DNA from: Saprospiraceae bacterium
GTDB taxonomy: Bacteria > Bacteroidota > Bacteroidia > Chitinophagales > Saprospiraceae
Direction: 5' to 3'
Assembly (NCBI GenBank): GCA_016715245.1
Contig: JADKAS010000019.1
Location: 35,843 to 99,842 of the forward strand
DNA: 64,000 nucleotides
Shown: piece by piece, positions 46,630 to 56,471 of the stretch
Layout of the letters: every line of letters begins with the position of its first letter
Numbering within the stretch: position 1 is the first letter of the stretch
The notes under the pieces: generated by a model
Told to the model about the DNA's origin: nothing
Databases searched by the model: none
What the model saw: the letters and a program-made list of their open reading frames with translations, nothing else
Translations under genes and position numbers: made by a program

Positions 46630-47115
46630 TTAAATTATTCCCTTTCCGGGAAATACAAATTCAAAAAAGCGAAGACTGCCAATATTTTCTTCGGGCCGGT
46701 ATTCAAACCCAAGGAGTGCAAACCACTTGATATGTTGAGGATGTGTTGAACTGGAATACAAACCACATTTGCAGTCCAGGTAGGTTTTGGTCTTTTCCAT
46801 AATGGTCTTCCGCAGATCGCGCGTGATATAAAATGCGTGATCCTCCATGTATTTGCTGGCTATGAAAATAGATCTGTATGTTTTTTCATTTACACTATAA
46901 AATCCCAGAATGGCTATAGGTTCATTGTTTCCTGTTTTCCATATTTTCGAAAATCCGTCCTTTTTGCAAAAAGAAAGTTTTTTAAGGATAGATTCCAAAA
47001 CATGTTTAGGAGAATTGTTTGTGCCAAGGTCCCATTCCTGATTGGTAACATCCCAGGGATTATTGAGAATATATAAAATGTCTTTTTGAATAATTTTTGT
47101 ACCGGATGTAAACAT
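46630..47115 (-). CDS. GNAT-like acetyltransferase-fold protein, uncertain
   Basis: This protein of about 161 residues starts at ATG 47115 (MFTSGTKIIQKDI); the upstream TTG start adds twelve residues. The layout (an alpha/beta start, a central EPIAILGFYSVN strand, an acidic middle, and HIKWFALLGFEYRPEENIG near the end) resembles the GNAT fold, where the last element is the typical WxxxLGF turn. The CoA-binding Q/RxxGxG/A loop is not clearly present, so catalytic activity is doubtful. It stands alone on the minus strand between two kinase loci. Confidence 0.6.
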   Translation of the reverse strand: MFTSGTKIIQKDILYILNNPWDVTNQEWDLGTNNSPKHVLESILKKLSFCKKDGFSKIWKTGNNEPIAILGFYSVNEKTYRSIFIASKYMEDHAFYITRDLRKTIMEKTKTYLDCKCGLYSSSTHPQHIKWFALLGFEYRPEENIGSLRFFEFVFPGKGII

Positions 47116-47416
47116 TTTTTTCAGTAAGGTGACATAATATTTGTGGACCAAATGTACAAAATCTTACATATCAGAAAGTATTTTTATAAAAATATAAAAG
47201 CGGGGTTTTATAAAATATTCACTTATTAAACCAATTGCAACAGTTAAGCAGTTTATAACAACAATTATTAATAGTGAGCGTCATTTTTGTAAAAATCTGT
47301 TTAATATTGCAATGATTATTTTTTTGATAAAGTGTTTTCCTTTTTAAAATCTTCTTTGGAGAATATAACAAAAGTGAGGACAATAAACCTATCGAACCCA
47401 ACACAGGTTAAATATT

Positions 47417-49342
47417 ATGGAAACCCTTTTTTTATTGCGGCAATGTTATATATTGACGTTTAAAACATTTCTCTTGAATATTAAATTGTTGATTTTTTTT
47501 ATTCTGCAGCTCACAATTATCCGTTCTTCCTTGTCTCAGGATTGTGTGTGTCAAATATACAAAGATAATAGTATCGTTGTAGACGAAACTTTATCTGCAG
47601 GTGATAAAGCGCGATTTGATAATGTTGCAAAATATTTACTGAAAAGCAAAAATGATTTTTGTCAATTAACTTATCTTCTCATCAACGCAAAGTATAAAGT
47701 TAAAAATCATCAGTTTGAAACTTGGGACAAGGATATTGTCAACATTGAAACATTGAGTAATAAGTTGAATTGTCCAGAAGCTAAATTTGATATTCTGGCG
47801 CTGAAGACTGAATATTTTCAGGAATCAGATCAGATTGAACTTGCAGTCAAAACAGCTTATGAAATGTTGTATGATGCTGAAAAAAGAAAAGATGAAGGAA
47901 GTGCATGCATTGCCGCGGCTCTTTTATCTGCGTTATACTGGAGGCAGGATGATGATGAAAAAGCATTGTCTTTTATTCCGCAAGTGATAAAATATGTACA
48001 TCAGGTAAAAGAGGAAAAAGAATTACCCGGGATTTACAATTGGCTTTCCCGCAATTATGAGTCTGTTTATGCCATGAATGACAACAAAACATATCTTGAC
48101 AGCGCTGAAATTTTTGCTGATAAAGCATTATTGACCGGCAGGAAACTAAATATGAATTTTCAGGTAAAAACCGCATTTCAATCCAAAGAAGCCATTGCGT
48201 ATCATCGGGGTGATTTCAATAAAAGCCTCAGATTACACGATTCAATATATTATTATATTCAAAAGTCAAATTCTCCTGTACAACTTCCCATGTATTTTCA
48301 AATGAAAGCCTATACTCTTCAGGAATTGGGATTAAAACAGGAAGCAGCCGGACATCAGGATTCTGCCATTTTATATGCAAGGAAATACTCCCAACCAAGT
48401 TACCTTGCCAATTTTCTGAAAACCGGCATTGATATTTATGAAGATGCCGGAATGACACAGAAAGCAATGAATTCACTGAAAGAGTATGTGATGATAAAGG
48501 ATAGTGTCCAGACTTCCAAAAGAACAGCCATCATAAGCGAACTGGAACAAAAATACGAAAAAGAAAAAGATTCCAGAAGAATTCTGGAGTTGTCCAATCA
48601 AAGGTACCTTTTGTGGGGAGGAATCGGTTTACTGACGGTGTTGAGTGGATTGATTTATTTTATTTACAGACACAGAATAATGAAGCGCGATCAACTCATT
48701 CTTGAAACAGAGCAAAGATTGAATCGTGCCAGAATGAATCCTCATTTTTTTTTCAACGCATTGGCTTCTCTGCAGAGTTTTGCCATTAATGAAACAGATT
48801 CGATGGCTATTGCGGAAAACCTTTCCAAATTTTCACACATAATGCGAGAGACCCTCGAAAATACGTACCGTGAATATAATTCTATTCAGCAGGAGATAGA
48901 TTTTATGACAGAGTATCTTGAATTACAACAAATGCGTTTTCCCAACAAATTTACGTTTGAAATTCTTAATTCTGTCTCAGATTCTGATTCAATTCTGATA
49001 CCTTCCATGATAGTACAGCCATTCGTTGAAAACAGTGTGGAACATGGATTTGCAAATATTGACTATAAAGGATTTATAGAACTGGAATTCAGCCAACAGG
49101 GTGGAAATACGGTTGTAAAAATTTCAGATAACGGTCGTGGACTGGGTCATCAATCGTTAAAATCAAAACCTTATATCAGCAGGGCCAGTCAAATCATAAA
49201 AGATCGCATATATTTGCTCAATCTAAAACTGAAAACCAATGCTCAATTCAGCATACAGAATAATGACAAATCCGAAAAAGGAGTCAATATTCTGATAACA
49301 TTACCGGAAATATATGATCACGAAAATCTTAGTCATAGATAA
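47417..49342 (+). CDS. LytS-type sensor histidine kinase with TPR sensor
   Basis: This 641-residue kinase has an N-terminal signal anchor (LLIFFILQLTIIRSSLS) and an extracytoplasmic helical TPR-like region (about 60-390). A TM segment (401-417) is followed by a cytoplasmic kinase of the His_kinase (PF06580) family, with RMNPHFFFNALASLQSF (phospho-His 443) and an HATPase (IQPFVENSVEHGF, DNGRGLG). It overlaps the LytTR response regulator gene by 29 bases, so the pair is translationally coupled and forms one two-component system. Confidence 0.93.
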   Translation: METLFLLRQCYILTFKTFLLNIKLLIFFILQLTIIRSSLSQDCVCQIYKDNSIVVDETLSAGDKARFDNVAKYLLKSKNDFCQLTYLLINAKYKVKNHQFETWDKDIVNIETLSNKLNCPEAKFDILALKTEYFQESDQIELAVKTAYEMLYDAEKRKDEGSACIAAALLSALYWRQDDDEKALSFIPQVIKYVHQVKEEKELPGIYNWLSRNYESVYAMNDNKTYLDSAEIFADKALLTGRKLNMNFQVKTAFQSKEAIAYHRGDFNKSLRLHDSIYYYIQKSNSPVQLPMYFQMKAYTLQELGLKQEAAGHQDSAILYARKYSQPSYLANFLKTGIDIYEDAGMTQKAMNSLKEYVMIKDSVQTSKRTAIISELEQKYEKEKDSRRILELSNQRYLLWGGIGLLTVLSGLIYFIYRHRIMKRDQLILETEQRLNRARMNPHFFFNALASLQSFAINETDSMAIAENLSKFSHIMRETLENTYREYNSIQQEIDFMTEYLELQQMRFPNKFTFEILNSVSDSDSILIPSMIVQPFVENSVEHGFANIDYKGFIELEFSQQGGNTVVKISDNGRGLGHQSLKSKPYISRASQIIKDRIYLLNLKLKTNAQFSIQNNDKSEKGVNILITLPEIYDHENLSHR

Positions 49343-50075
49343 TGAGCCCCCCATAAGACAGGCATTTGTAAAGATGTTGCGGCATTTTTGTGATGAGAGC
49401 TTTGACATATACGAAGCTGATGGTGTCAAGTCCGGTATAACGGCTATGGAATCATTCAAACCGAATATTCTTTTTCTCGATATAGAACTTGATGACGGTA
49501 CGGGTTTTGATTTTCTGAATTCTGTGGATTACAGGGGCGTTCAACTTATTTTTACAACTGCTTATAATCAGTATGCCATCCGCGCTTTTGAATACAGTGC
49601 TATACAATATCTTTTAAAGCCTGTCAGTCCGTCTGCTCTTCAGAAAACCATCGTTCAGGCAACTTCCAAAATGAATGAAGCGGACATGGCAAATCAGATT
49701 CAGGTGCTTTTAAATTCGTTGCAAAAGCCGAAAGACATTGAGCAGAAAATTGTTCTTAAAGACATAAACGGAATTTATTTTGTCAAAATTTCTGATATAA
49801 TTTACTGCGAAGCTTCAGGACCCTATACAGAGTTTTCCATCGAAGGAGGGGACAAAATTATAACTTCCCGCAACCTGAAAGAATATGAAACACTGCTTGA
49901 GTCATTTTATTTTGCAAGATGTCATCATGGCTTCCTTGTAAATCTCAGGAAGATAAAATCTATTGACAAAAACGACGGCAACTCACTTGTGCTTGAGGGA
50001 GGCAACCGGATTCCGGTTTCCACAAGAAAAAAAGAAGAGATTATGGGACTATTGGGCAAACTTTTTTTGGGGTAA
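49314..50075 (+). CDS. LytTR-family response regulator
   Basis: This 253-residue regulator has a receiver domain (about 3-120) with acidic pocket residues near D9-E11, phospho-acceptor D56 (LFLDIELDDG), and the conserved Lys in YLLKPVSP. A linker precedes a LytTR DNA-binding domain (about 145-250: YFVKISDIIYCEASGPYTEF, then HHGFLVNLRKIKSID and PVSTRKK). It is the partner of the overlapping LytS-type kinase. Targets are unknown; the T9SS gene 172 bases downstream is a candidate. Confidence 0.93.
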   Translation: MITKILVIDNEPPIRQAFVKMLRHFCDESFDIYEADGVKSGITAMESFKPNILFLDIELDDGTGFDFLNSVDYRGVQLIFTTAYNQYAIRAFEYSAIQYLLKPVSPSALQKTIVQATSKMNEADMANQIQVLLNSLQKPKDIEQKIVLKDINGIYFVKISDIIYCEASGPYTEFSIEGGDKIITSRNLKEYETLLESFYFARCHHGFLVNLRKIKSIDKNDGNSLVLEGGNRIPVSTRKKEEIMGLLGKLFLG

Positions 50076-50247
50076 ACTGCAACAACATCTACGGTTTATG
50101 TAAGAGGAATTAGTTTTCCTATTGTGTGTAATAAGAGGATTAACCATCATCTGTTAATTCATTAATGACACTTGTTAATTGGTATGTCCGGGAGAAATCA
50201 ATGAGACATACCTTTAACGCATTAAATAATTCCAAAAAGTATCGTTT

Positions 50248-52377
50248 ATGAAAAATTTGATTTTTACAATTCTTGTGATAACATGTTGTTATCAAATCGG
50301 TTTCAGCCAGTGCGGCCCAACAAGTAACCTTGACCACCAGTTTTTGAATGGTATTCACACCTTTTCCTGGGATCCCGTCACCAATGCTTCACAATATGAC
50401 CTGTATATTCAGGAGGGAGGTTACGGTTGGGAGTACATTGCCACAACGACCAGTAATTCTTTTCAGACTCCCGGAGGTGTACTCAGTTCCTCTTACGAAT
50501 TTTATGTTGAAACGACCTGTCAAAACGGAGGTATTCATCCCTCTGCCGTTTTTCCTTTTACGATCCCCTGTCCTGAACCTACCAATCCTATTACAAGTAA
50601 TATCAGTCAAAGTGGTGCGACTCTTAACTGGACAAATTATTATGCAAATGACCAGAATTATCTAGCCGGAGTGTCGCTGGCATACAGGCCTTTGGGCAGC
50701 TCCGTATGGATATCTTTAAATGTAAATCCATTGTCTTTTTCCTATACTATGGCTAATCTTCAGCCAAATACGACTTATGAATGGTGTGTAAATCTGGATT
50801 GTCCATACTTTGACAGTAATCCTGTAATCTCTCAGTTTACCACTTTGCAGGTTGCATGCAGCCCTCCGTCTGCACCAACACTTTTTGCTTTCACCAATAA
50901 TTCTTTGCAGGTTCAATGGTTGTCTCCTCAGACTAACGCATATGTATTGCAATACAAAAATGTGACTGCATCTTCATGGACCACTGTACAAACTAATTCC
51001 AACACCATGTATGCTATAAACGGATTGTCTTCCGGAACCTCTTACCATATCAGAGTGGCAAGAGTATGTACAGCAAACAGTGTAAGTCAGTATTCTGCCA
51101 TAAGTACATTTACTACAAATTGTATATCTCTCAATAACAGTTCTGCTCACATCAGTTATATACAATTAAATGGATTTCAATGGACTTCCGGAGCAAACCC
51201 AGGCGGATATTTATATGGTAATGCCTTAATTCCACTTACAGCAGGTAATAACTATACGTTGAGATTGGGAGGTAGTGGTCAGATTAATAATGGCAATAAA
51301 TATAATGTCGCGGTTTACCTCGACGCTAATCAAAATTATATTTACGAACCCGGTGAAAGGGTGTATGGAGTTGGATTAATCAATAATACCAATGTCAGAA
51401 ATTATTCAATCACGGTACCTGCCACAGCTGCTACCGGAATTACGAGAATACGCGTTGTCTTACTCAAACAAAATCAAGGAAACATTACACCTTGTCCGGC
51501 TGCCGGATTGTTGGGTGAAGTAGAGGATTATACTGTAAATATAACTCCTCCGGCAGCCAGTAAAACCCATCTTTCCCGTGAAAATGAATTAGCAAAAAAC
51601 ACAGTTAAAATGTCAGCAGATTCCACTCAATTTGAAGCGAAATGCAAAGAATTTGTCACTGTATACACATCCCCTTTCAGCTGTGTTTATGACTTGAAAG
51701 TAAGTGACATTGATGATGAATCATTCGGATATGACAGCATTTATCTTTCAGGATATACCAGGATCCATCAGCCAGGAATTCCTTTCACAGCTATTTTAAA
51801 AGTATATAAAGATAATGAAGGAAAGAAGTGTCTGTCACAAGTATTGTTAAGAGACACCATTCCACCTGTACCTGTAAGTATCCAAAAATTGATTATGACT
51901 TTTTTTACTACTGATTCCATTGATTTTACTGCAGGAGTCTGTGACCTGGGATCCTATGACCAATGTACTCCTGTAAACATAACTTTTGAGCCGTCATATG
52001 TCAGAATAACAGATCCGTCACCTTTGATGGTTTACATGGTTGTTACCGATACTTTCGGAAATGCAAACTCTTCCCTGATAGAAGTTGAAATAGTTGACAA
52101 AACTCAAGGTATTCCGGCTGGTTCAGCTGACGGAGAAAAGGAAGATAAAATCCTGATTTCTCCGAATCCGGCTGTTGATTTTTGTCTTATAAAAGGTGAA
52201 AATATTACATCAGTACGATTTCTTGATGCCGTTGGAAAAATGATTTTTGAAGTAAAAAACAATATTAACCTTAATGAGATACCACTGGATATAGCAGGAA
52301 TAAGACCTGGTATTTACCTGGTTGAAATCTTTATGTCCGACGGAAAACGATATGTGAAAAAGGTAATTAAACAATAA
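50248..52377 (+). CDS. Secreted fibronectin/GEVED-domain protein with T9SS sorting domain
   Basis: This 709-residue protein has a signal peptide (LIFTILVITCCYQIGFSQ) and three fibronectin type III-like domains (about 25-290, with SGATLNW, TTYEW and NSLQVQW patterns). A GEVED domain (about 315-440, ending GLLGEVEDYTVNI) and a further beta domain (about 460-610) follow. The protein ends in a T9SS sorting domain (ISPNPAVDFCLIKG, then IRPGIYLVEIF). It is probably an adhesin or an accessory domain scaffold on the cell surface. No catalytic domain is visible. Confidence 0.9.
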   Translation: MKNLIFTILVITCCYQIGFSQCGPTSNLDHQFLNGIHTFSWDPVTNASQYDLYIQEGGYGWEYIATTTSNSFQTPGGVLSSSYEFYVETTCQNGGIHPSAVFPFTIPCPEPTNPITSNISQSGATLNWTNYYANDQNYLAGVSLAYRPLGSSVWISLNVNPLSFSYTMANLQPNTTYEWCVNLDCPYFDSNPVISQFTTLQVACSPPSAPTLFAFTNNSLQVQWLSPQTNAYVLQYKNVTASSWTTVQTNSNTMYAINGLSSGTSYHIRVARVCTANSVSQYSAISTFTTNCISLNNSSAHISYIQLNGFQWTSGANPGGYLYGNALIPLTAGNNYTLRLGGSGQINNGNKYNVAVYLDANQNYIYEPGERVYGVGLINNTNVRNYSITVPATAATGITRIRVVLLKQNQGNITPCPAAGLLGEVEDYTVNITPPAASKTHLSRENELAKNTVKMSADSTQFEAKCKEFVTVYTSPFSCVYDLKVSDIDDESFGYDSIYLSGYTRIHQPGIPFTAILKVYKDNEGKKCLSQVLLRDTIPPVPVSIQKLIMTFFTTDSIDFTAGVCDLGSYDQCTPVNITFEPSYVRITDPSPLMVYMVVTDTFGNANSSLIEVEIVDKTQGIPAGSADGEKEDKILISPNPAVDFCLIKGENITSVRFLDAVGKMIFEVKNNINLNEIPLDIAGIRPGIYLVEIFMSDGKRYVKKVIKQ

Positions 52378-52428
52378 GATATCAGCCATCCGGATTTACC
52401 GGGATTTAAAAACTTTAATTTAATAAAT

Positions 52429-52911
52429 ATGATTACAAGAATTTTTTCCATTTTATGTTTTGCATTGGTTTTTTTCTCATGCAACGATGATGATTCTTCA
52501 GGTGATTCTTCTTCAGGACCGTTTTTTCAGTGTAAGATTGACGGACAGGATTACAAAGTGACAGGCGAAAATAGCGCCTACGCAAAAAAGACAGGAGTTG
52601 ATTTATTTGTCATTTACGGAAGTGAAGATGCCACAAAATCAGGCTTCAGAAATGTGTATATCAGTCTGACCAAAGAACCATCTGCCGGCACTTATGAAAT
52701 TACAAACAATGATGTGGGAACCGGATCTTTTTTACAACCCTCCACAGCCGTTTTATACAATTCGGCATTTCCAGGCGGGTCAGGCAAACTGACGATAACA
52801 GAAAAAACAACGACCAAAATAAAGGGAACGTTTGAATATGTTGCACCGGATGCTTCAGGTGGAGCAAAAAAGGTTATAACGGAAGGCAGTTTTGATGTGG
52901 CTATAAAATAA
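52429..52911 (+). CDS. DUF6252-like small lipoprotein
   Basis: This 160-residue protein has a lipoprotein signal (IFSILCFALVFFSC) followed by an acidic Ser/Asp linker. A beta-sandwich-like domain follows, with FQCKIDGQDYKV near the start and SAGTYEIT and GTFEY later, matching the small lipoprotein family often annotated DUF6252. It is probably outer-membrane anchored. It lies 51 bases after the GEVED/T9SS gene in the same direction and may be cotranscribed. A hairpin follows the stop. Confidence 0.75.
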   Translation: MITRIFSILCFALVFFSCNDDDSSGDSSSGPFFQCKIDGQDYKVTGENSAYAKKTGVDLFVIYGSEDATKSGFRNVYISLTKEPSAGTYEITNNDVGTGSFLQPSTAVLYNSAFPGGSGKLTITEKTTTKIKGTFEYVAPDASGGAKKVITEGSFDVAIK

Positions 52912-52934
52912 GAAAATCAAAAACCCGATGGTAA

Positions 52935-52963
52935 GATGCCTGTCTGTATCCCGGACGGGCATC
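52935..52963. terminator. Possible terminator between convergent genes
   Basis: GATGCCTGTC (52935-52944) and GACGGGCATC (52954-52963) pair at nine of ten positions. No long T-tract follows, so support is moderate. It lies between a plus-strand lipoprotein gene and a minus-strand propeller lipoprotein gene. Confidence 0.5.
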
Positions 52964-52982
52964 CTGCATTTATAAATGGATG

Positions 52983-53987
52983 TCAGTATTTTTTCTTTTC
53001 CAGTGTCCAGACATCATTGTCGTACCTGAAATCAGGATGATCGGGTGTGCCGCCGTATTTACCACCGGTCATGTAGATTTTATTTTGGTAAACAGTGGCC
53101 GCAATTCCACCGCGCGGCAACCATGGGGCTGATTGAGTGAGCCATGTTTTACCGTCATGACTGTATAAAACCTGACTTGAAAACTGCCCGTTCCGGTTGC
53201 ATCCAAGCAGCCATATTTTTTCGTCAAATACCAGGGCCGAATATCCGAAAATCTCTTCACCTTTTATTATCTCCCCGCATATTTTTTCCCAGAGTAAACC
53301 ATTTTTGGATATCCAGACATCATTGTCAAGCAAATAAAGATTGTTGTTTAATGTCACAATCTGACTTCCGCTGCGCTTTCCGAAGGGTAGATTTTCTTTC
53401 TGTTTTTTCCAGTTAATTCCGTCTTCAGAATTCCAGATGTCACAATATTTTGTGTTTTTTTCTTCACCGCCAATAATCCAGATTTTATCCTTGAAAACAA
53501 ATGGATGGAAAAAAAAACGAGGAGGCAGATTGCTGTTTTTAGATAAGGTCTTCCATTTTTTAAAGTCAGTTGTTTTATAAATTTCTGGTTTGAATTCAAA
53601 TTGTTCGATATTACCATTAAAATATCCCAGCCCATAAACACTTCCCTTCCATAAAATATAGTCGAGAAAAGCGTGATTTTGGATAACATTGGGCAAAACA
53701 GATTTTGTCCAGTTGACACCGTTTAGTGAATACCAGGTTCCTTCAGGGTGGAAAGTCCACAGTGTATCATTTACACTGAACATCTGGAAATTGTAATTTT
53801 TTTTCCAATCAGCACTGTCCAGTAGTTTTGTCCATTTGTAGAACGTGTCAGATGTCAATTCAACTCTTTTTTCTTTTGCTTCCGGGCTATTTTTTAAAGA
53901 ATTCTGACATGACATAAGAATCAGAAATACAAAAAGAAAAACATTTTGAAGGGTAAATTTTTCAGTAAAGTTTCTTACAAGTGACAT
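52983..53987 (-). CDS. Kelch/BNR-like beta-propeller lipoprotein
   Basis: This 334-residue protein has a lipobox (FVFLILMSC) and repeated motifs of a propeller (DIWNSEDGINWKK, DVWISKNGLLWEK, VLYSHDGKTWL, NKIYMTGGKYGG), combining Kelch-like and Asp-box features. Six blades are likely. It is probably surface-anchored and binds a ligand; no enzymatic residues are evident. It is a single gene, convergent with the DUF6252-like lipoprotein. Confidence 0.75.
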   Translation of the reverse strand: MSLVRNFTEKFTLQNVFLFVFLILMSCQNSLKNSPEAKEKRVELTSDTFYKWTKLLDSADWKKNYNFQMFSVNDTLWTFHPEGTWYSLNGVNWTKSVLPNVIQNHAFLDYILWKGSVYGLGYFNGNIEQFEFKPEIYKTTDFKKWKTLSKNSNLPPRFFFHPFVFKDKIWIIGGEEKNTKYCDIWNSEDGINWKKQKENLPFGKRSGSQIVTLNNNLYLLDNDVWISKNGLLWEKICGEIIKGEEIFGYSALVFDEKIWLLGCNRNGQFSSQVLYSHDGKTWLTQSAPWLPRGGIAATVYQNKIYMTGGKYGGTPDHPDFRYDNDVWTLEKKKY

Positions 53988-54127
53988 TTTTTAAAATTGA
54001 TAAACAAATTCAACAAAACCAAAGCGTGTAAACGATTTTACAAATATATTAATTTGTCATTATAAATTGCATTTGTCCATTATTCTTTTACTTATTTTTT
54101 CCAATATAGAAAGTCCTAAAAAAACAT

Positions 54128-54135
54128 TATTTTTG
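54128..54135 (+). promoter_or_regulatory. Possible -7 box upstream of the NTF2-like gene
   Basis: TATTTTTG matches the Bacteroidota -7 consensus TAnnTTTG about 35 bases before the ATG at 54170. No TTTG partner was found at the right distance, so support is partial. Confidence 0.3.
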
Positions 54136-54169
54136 TCTGATAGTAGATACCCAAAAATATAATATTTCT

Positions 54170-54622
54170 ATGAAATTAATTCAGATTGTACTGGCTTTAA
54201 TTACCGTTATGACATGCTCACCACTGCAGGCACAAACACAGTCAAGCTCTCATGAATTTGAGCAGATCAGTGCCACACTTATGGATTATATTGAAGGTAC
54301 TGCCAATGGTGAACCGGAAAGACTGAGAAAGGCTTTTCACCCTGATTTTAATTTATACACCGTCACCAGGGACAGTTTATGGATCCGGTCGGGGGAAAAG
54401 TATATTTCAAATATAAAACCGGGCGAAAAAGCCAACAGGATAGGAAGGATCATTTCCATAGATTATGAAAAGGATGCCGCCATGGCCAAAGCAGAGATAA
54501 TTATTCCGGGATGGAGAATATTTACGGATTACTTTTTACTGCTCAAATACGAAGGTTCGTGGAAAATTGTCCAGAAAAGTTATACCTGGCGCGAATACCC
54601 TGTAACTGAAGAAAAAAAGTAA
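54170..54622 (+). CDS. Secreted NTF2-like (lumazine-binding type) protein
   Basis: This 150-residue protein has a signal peptide (IVLALITVMTCSPLQAQ) and an NTF2-like fold of the PF12893 type. It has a first helix (SATLMDYIEGTANGEPERLRKAFHPDFNLYTV) and a final KYEGSWKIVQKSYTW strand. Members bind small hydrophobic molecules in a cone-shaped pocket. Several family members also lack a known substrate. The gene stands alone. Confidence 0.85.
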   Translation: MKLIQIVLALITVMTCSPLQAQTQSSSHEFEQISATLMDYIEGTANGEPERLRKAFHPDFNLYTVTRDSLWIRSGEKYISNIKPGEKANRIGRIISIDYEKDAAMAKAEIIIPGWRIFTDYFLLLKYEGSWKIVQKSYTWREYPVTEEKK

Positions 54623-54746
54623 CTCTACTTTATAAATCTTTAGCAGACAATTACAACATATTTTGTATAATTCAACATTATGTTCTTTGACCAAAGAGTA
54701 GGAACAGAAAAACTACAACAACTTTATGATATTGCTGATATGATTA

Positions 54747-56339
54747 CTATTGCCCTTTCCCTGATCCTTCCATTCCATTCATACCATGCCACGAATCAAT
54801 AGTTAAAGAAGGGTTCTTTTCTTTCATTTCAGTTTCAAAACCAGGTTTGAAATGGTAATTCATGGTATATACCCTTTTCAGGGTTCGGTGTTGTTCGATT
54901 TTGTCCTCGAGGTTACCTATTTTTTTACAATCAATTATGTGCAGCTCTGTTAAATTTTTGTACTTTTTTAACCATTTGGGTAATGAGGTAAGATTATTGC
55001 ACTCGTAAAGGTTTATTTCCTCCAGTTTTTTGAATTTTTTTATGTCCTTCGGAAGTTCACCAAAAGTGAAGCGGGAAAATTTTATGGATGTAAGATTTTT
55101 AAATTTACTCAATCCGGAGATGTCTTCATTATCTTTTAATTCAATGTGTTGAATGTCTTTGGGGTCGTATGAAAGTGTGGATTTTATTCCCTGAAATATC
55201 TTATCTGAAGGATTTGTTCTGTAGATTACCTTTCCGTTAAAATCAATAATAGACACCAAATTTCGATCAAACCTGTATTCAGGATCAATTTCAATTAATC
55301 TTTCACCAAACAATGTCCCTATCGTCTTATCTGATGTTGCCTTTTTTTCAAGAGTTTTATTGTCAAAAACTGTATATTTTGAGGATCGGTTTATGGTATC
55401 GATCACAATGCCTCCAACGTAATTTTCGTCCAGATGGTCACAAATAAATACATTTCCTTCCGGCAGCTTCATGTCGACTTTACTGAAATCGTGATAAAAC
55501 AGATTGTCAAAGTATTCGTCATTTCTGGTGAAAATCATGTTGCTGCTTACGCCTTTGATTCCCAGTAAGGGATAAATCTTTTTTATCATATTGTTGAGGC
55601 TGTCAAAAAAGTAGTACGTATAGTCATTGGCACAAATAGTGATGTTGTCTTCAACATTGACAATCTGAGTATTATTTTTACCAACTTTTTTGTTTGCATC
55701 AAAAACAATATTGACATCGTTGTCAATAATAACGGTGCCATAATTAGATTTTGCGTTCAGAGTGGCAATACTTCTGTTTTTGTTCGTCCTTTTTATGTTA
55801 TATATTTTAGTACTTATGGCCGGATCAACCGACGTTATGGCAGTATTTATGGCATCAAGTTTTACCCACTCACCATTTTTATCGCGAATTTGTGCAAATG
55901 CGATGTTGTTTTTGAATGATGTAGCTTCCCAAAACTTATTGCCGCTAAATAATTCTTTTCCGAATCTATCGATGTAGTATAACATATAACTGCCGTTTTT
56001 GCCTTCAATGGGCTCATATACTCTGTATATGCCTTCCGAAGGTTTGGTCAGACTAAAAAACCGGTTTCCAAAATCCTGCACCAATATACCACTTTTGTCA
56101 TACAAATACCAATTTTTTCCGGCCTGTACAGGGAGCGGACCATCGTCAAAGTTGTATTGAACAAAAGAACTAAACATAGACAGAGAAGCAAAGGTGTTAT
56201 GCGTTTCTTCTGTCACTTTTACTTTTTCTTCAGCTGAAAAAACTTTCATTACCTTACCGTTATAGTCGATCATGGTCGTTTTACCTCCTGCTATCTGCAT
56301 ATCGAGAATGACGGTGTTGTCATAAGATTGTGCGCTCAA
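54747..56339 (-). CDS. WG-like beta-repeat protein with C-terminal leucine-rich repeats; N-terminus uncertain
   Basis: This ~530-residue frame has N-terminal beta-rich repeats (MIDYNGKVMKVF, YDKSGILVQDFG) resembling WG-type repeats. A C-terminal leucine-rich segment follows (LSKFKNLTSIKF, IKKFKKLEEINLY, LKKYKNLTELHII). The nearest start in frame is TTG at 56339. Upstream in the same frame reads IFLTISHRKFFSLSAQSYDN, a plausible signal-peptide end, but no in-frame ATG precedes it. An ATG at 56385 is in another frame, so an indel in the signal region is likely and the true start may lie near 56385. The function is unknown. Confidence 0.65.
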   Translation of the reverse strand: MSAQSYDNTVILDMQIAGGKTTMIDYNGKVMKVFSAEEKVKVTEETHNTFASLSMFSSFVQYNFDDGPLPVQAGKNWYLYDKSGILVQDFGNRFFSLTKPSEGIYRVYEPIEGKNGSYMLYYIDRFGKELFSGNKFWEATSFKNNIAFAQIRDKNGEWVKLDAINTAITSVDPAISTKIYNIKRTNKNRSIATLNAKSNYGTVIIDNDVNIVFDANKKVGKNNTQIVNVEDNITICANDYTYYFFDSLNNMIKKIYPLLGIKGVSSNMIFTRNDEYFDNLFYHDFSKVDMKLPEGNVFICDHLDENYVGGIVIDTINRSSKYTVFDNKTLEKKATSDKTIGTLFGERLIEIDPEYRFDRNLVSIIDFNGKVIYRTNPSDKIFQGIKSTLSYDPKDIQHIELKDNEDISGLSKFKNLTSIKFSRFTFGELPKDIKKFKKLEEINLYECNNLTSLPKWLKKYKNLTELHIIDCKKIGNLEDKIEQHRTLKRVYTMNYHFKPGFETEMKEKNPSLTIDSWHGMNGMEGSGKGQ

Positions 56340-56471
56340 AGAGAAAAATTTACGATGAGAAATAGTAAGAAAGATATGATTTCATGTTATTGTTTTATTA
56401 TTTAATGTGTGACAAGTGGTTTATATTGACAATAATTTAATTTAAACTGTGAATAAAATCACATTGTTATT

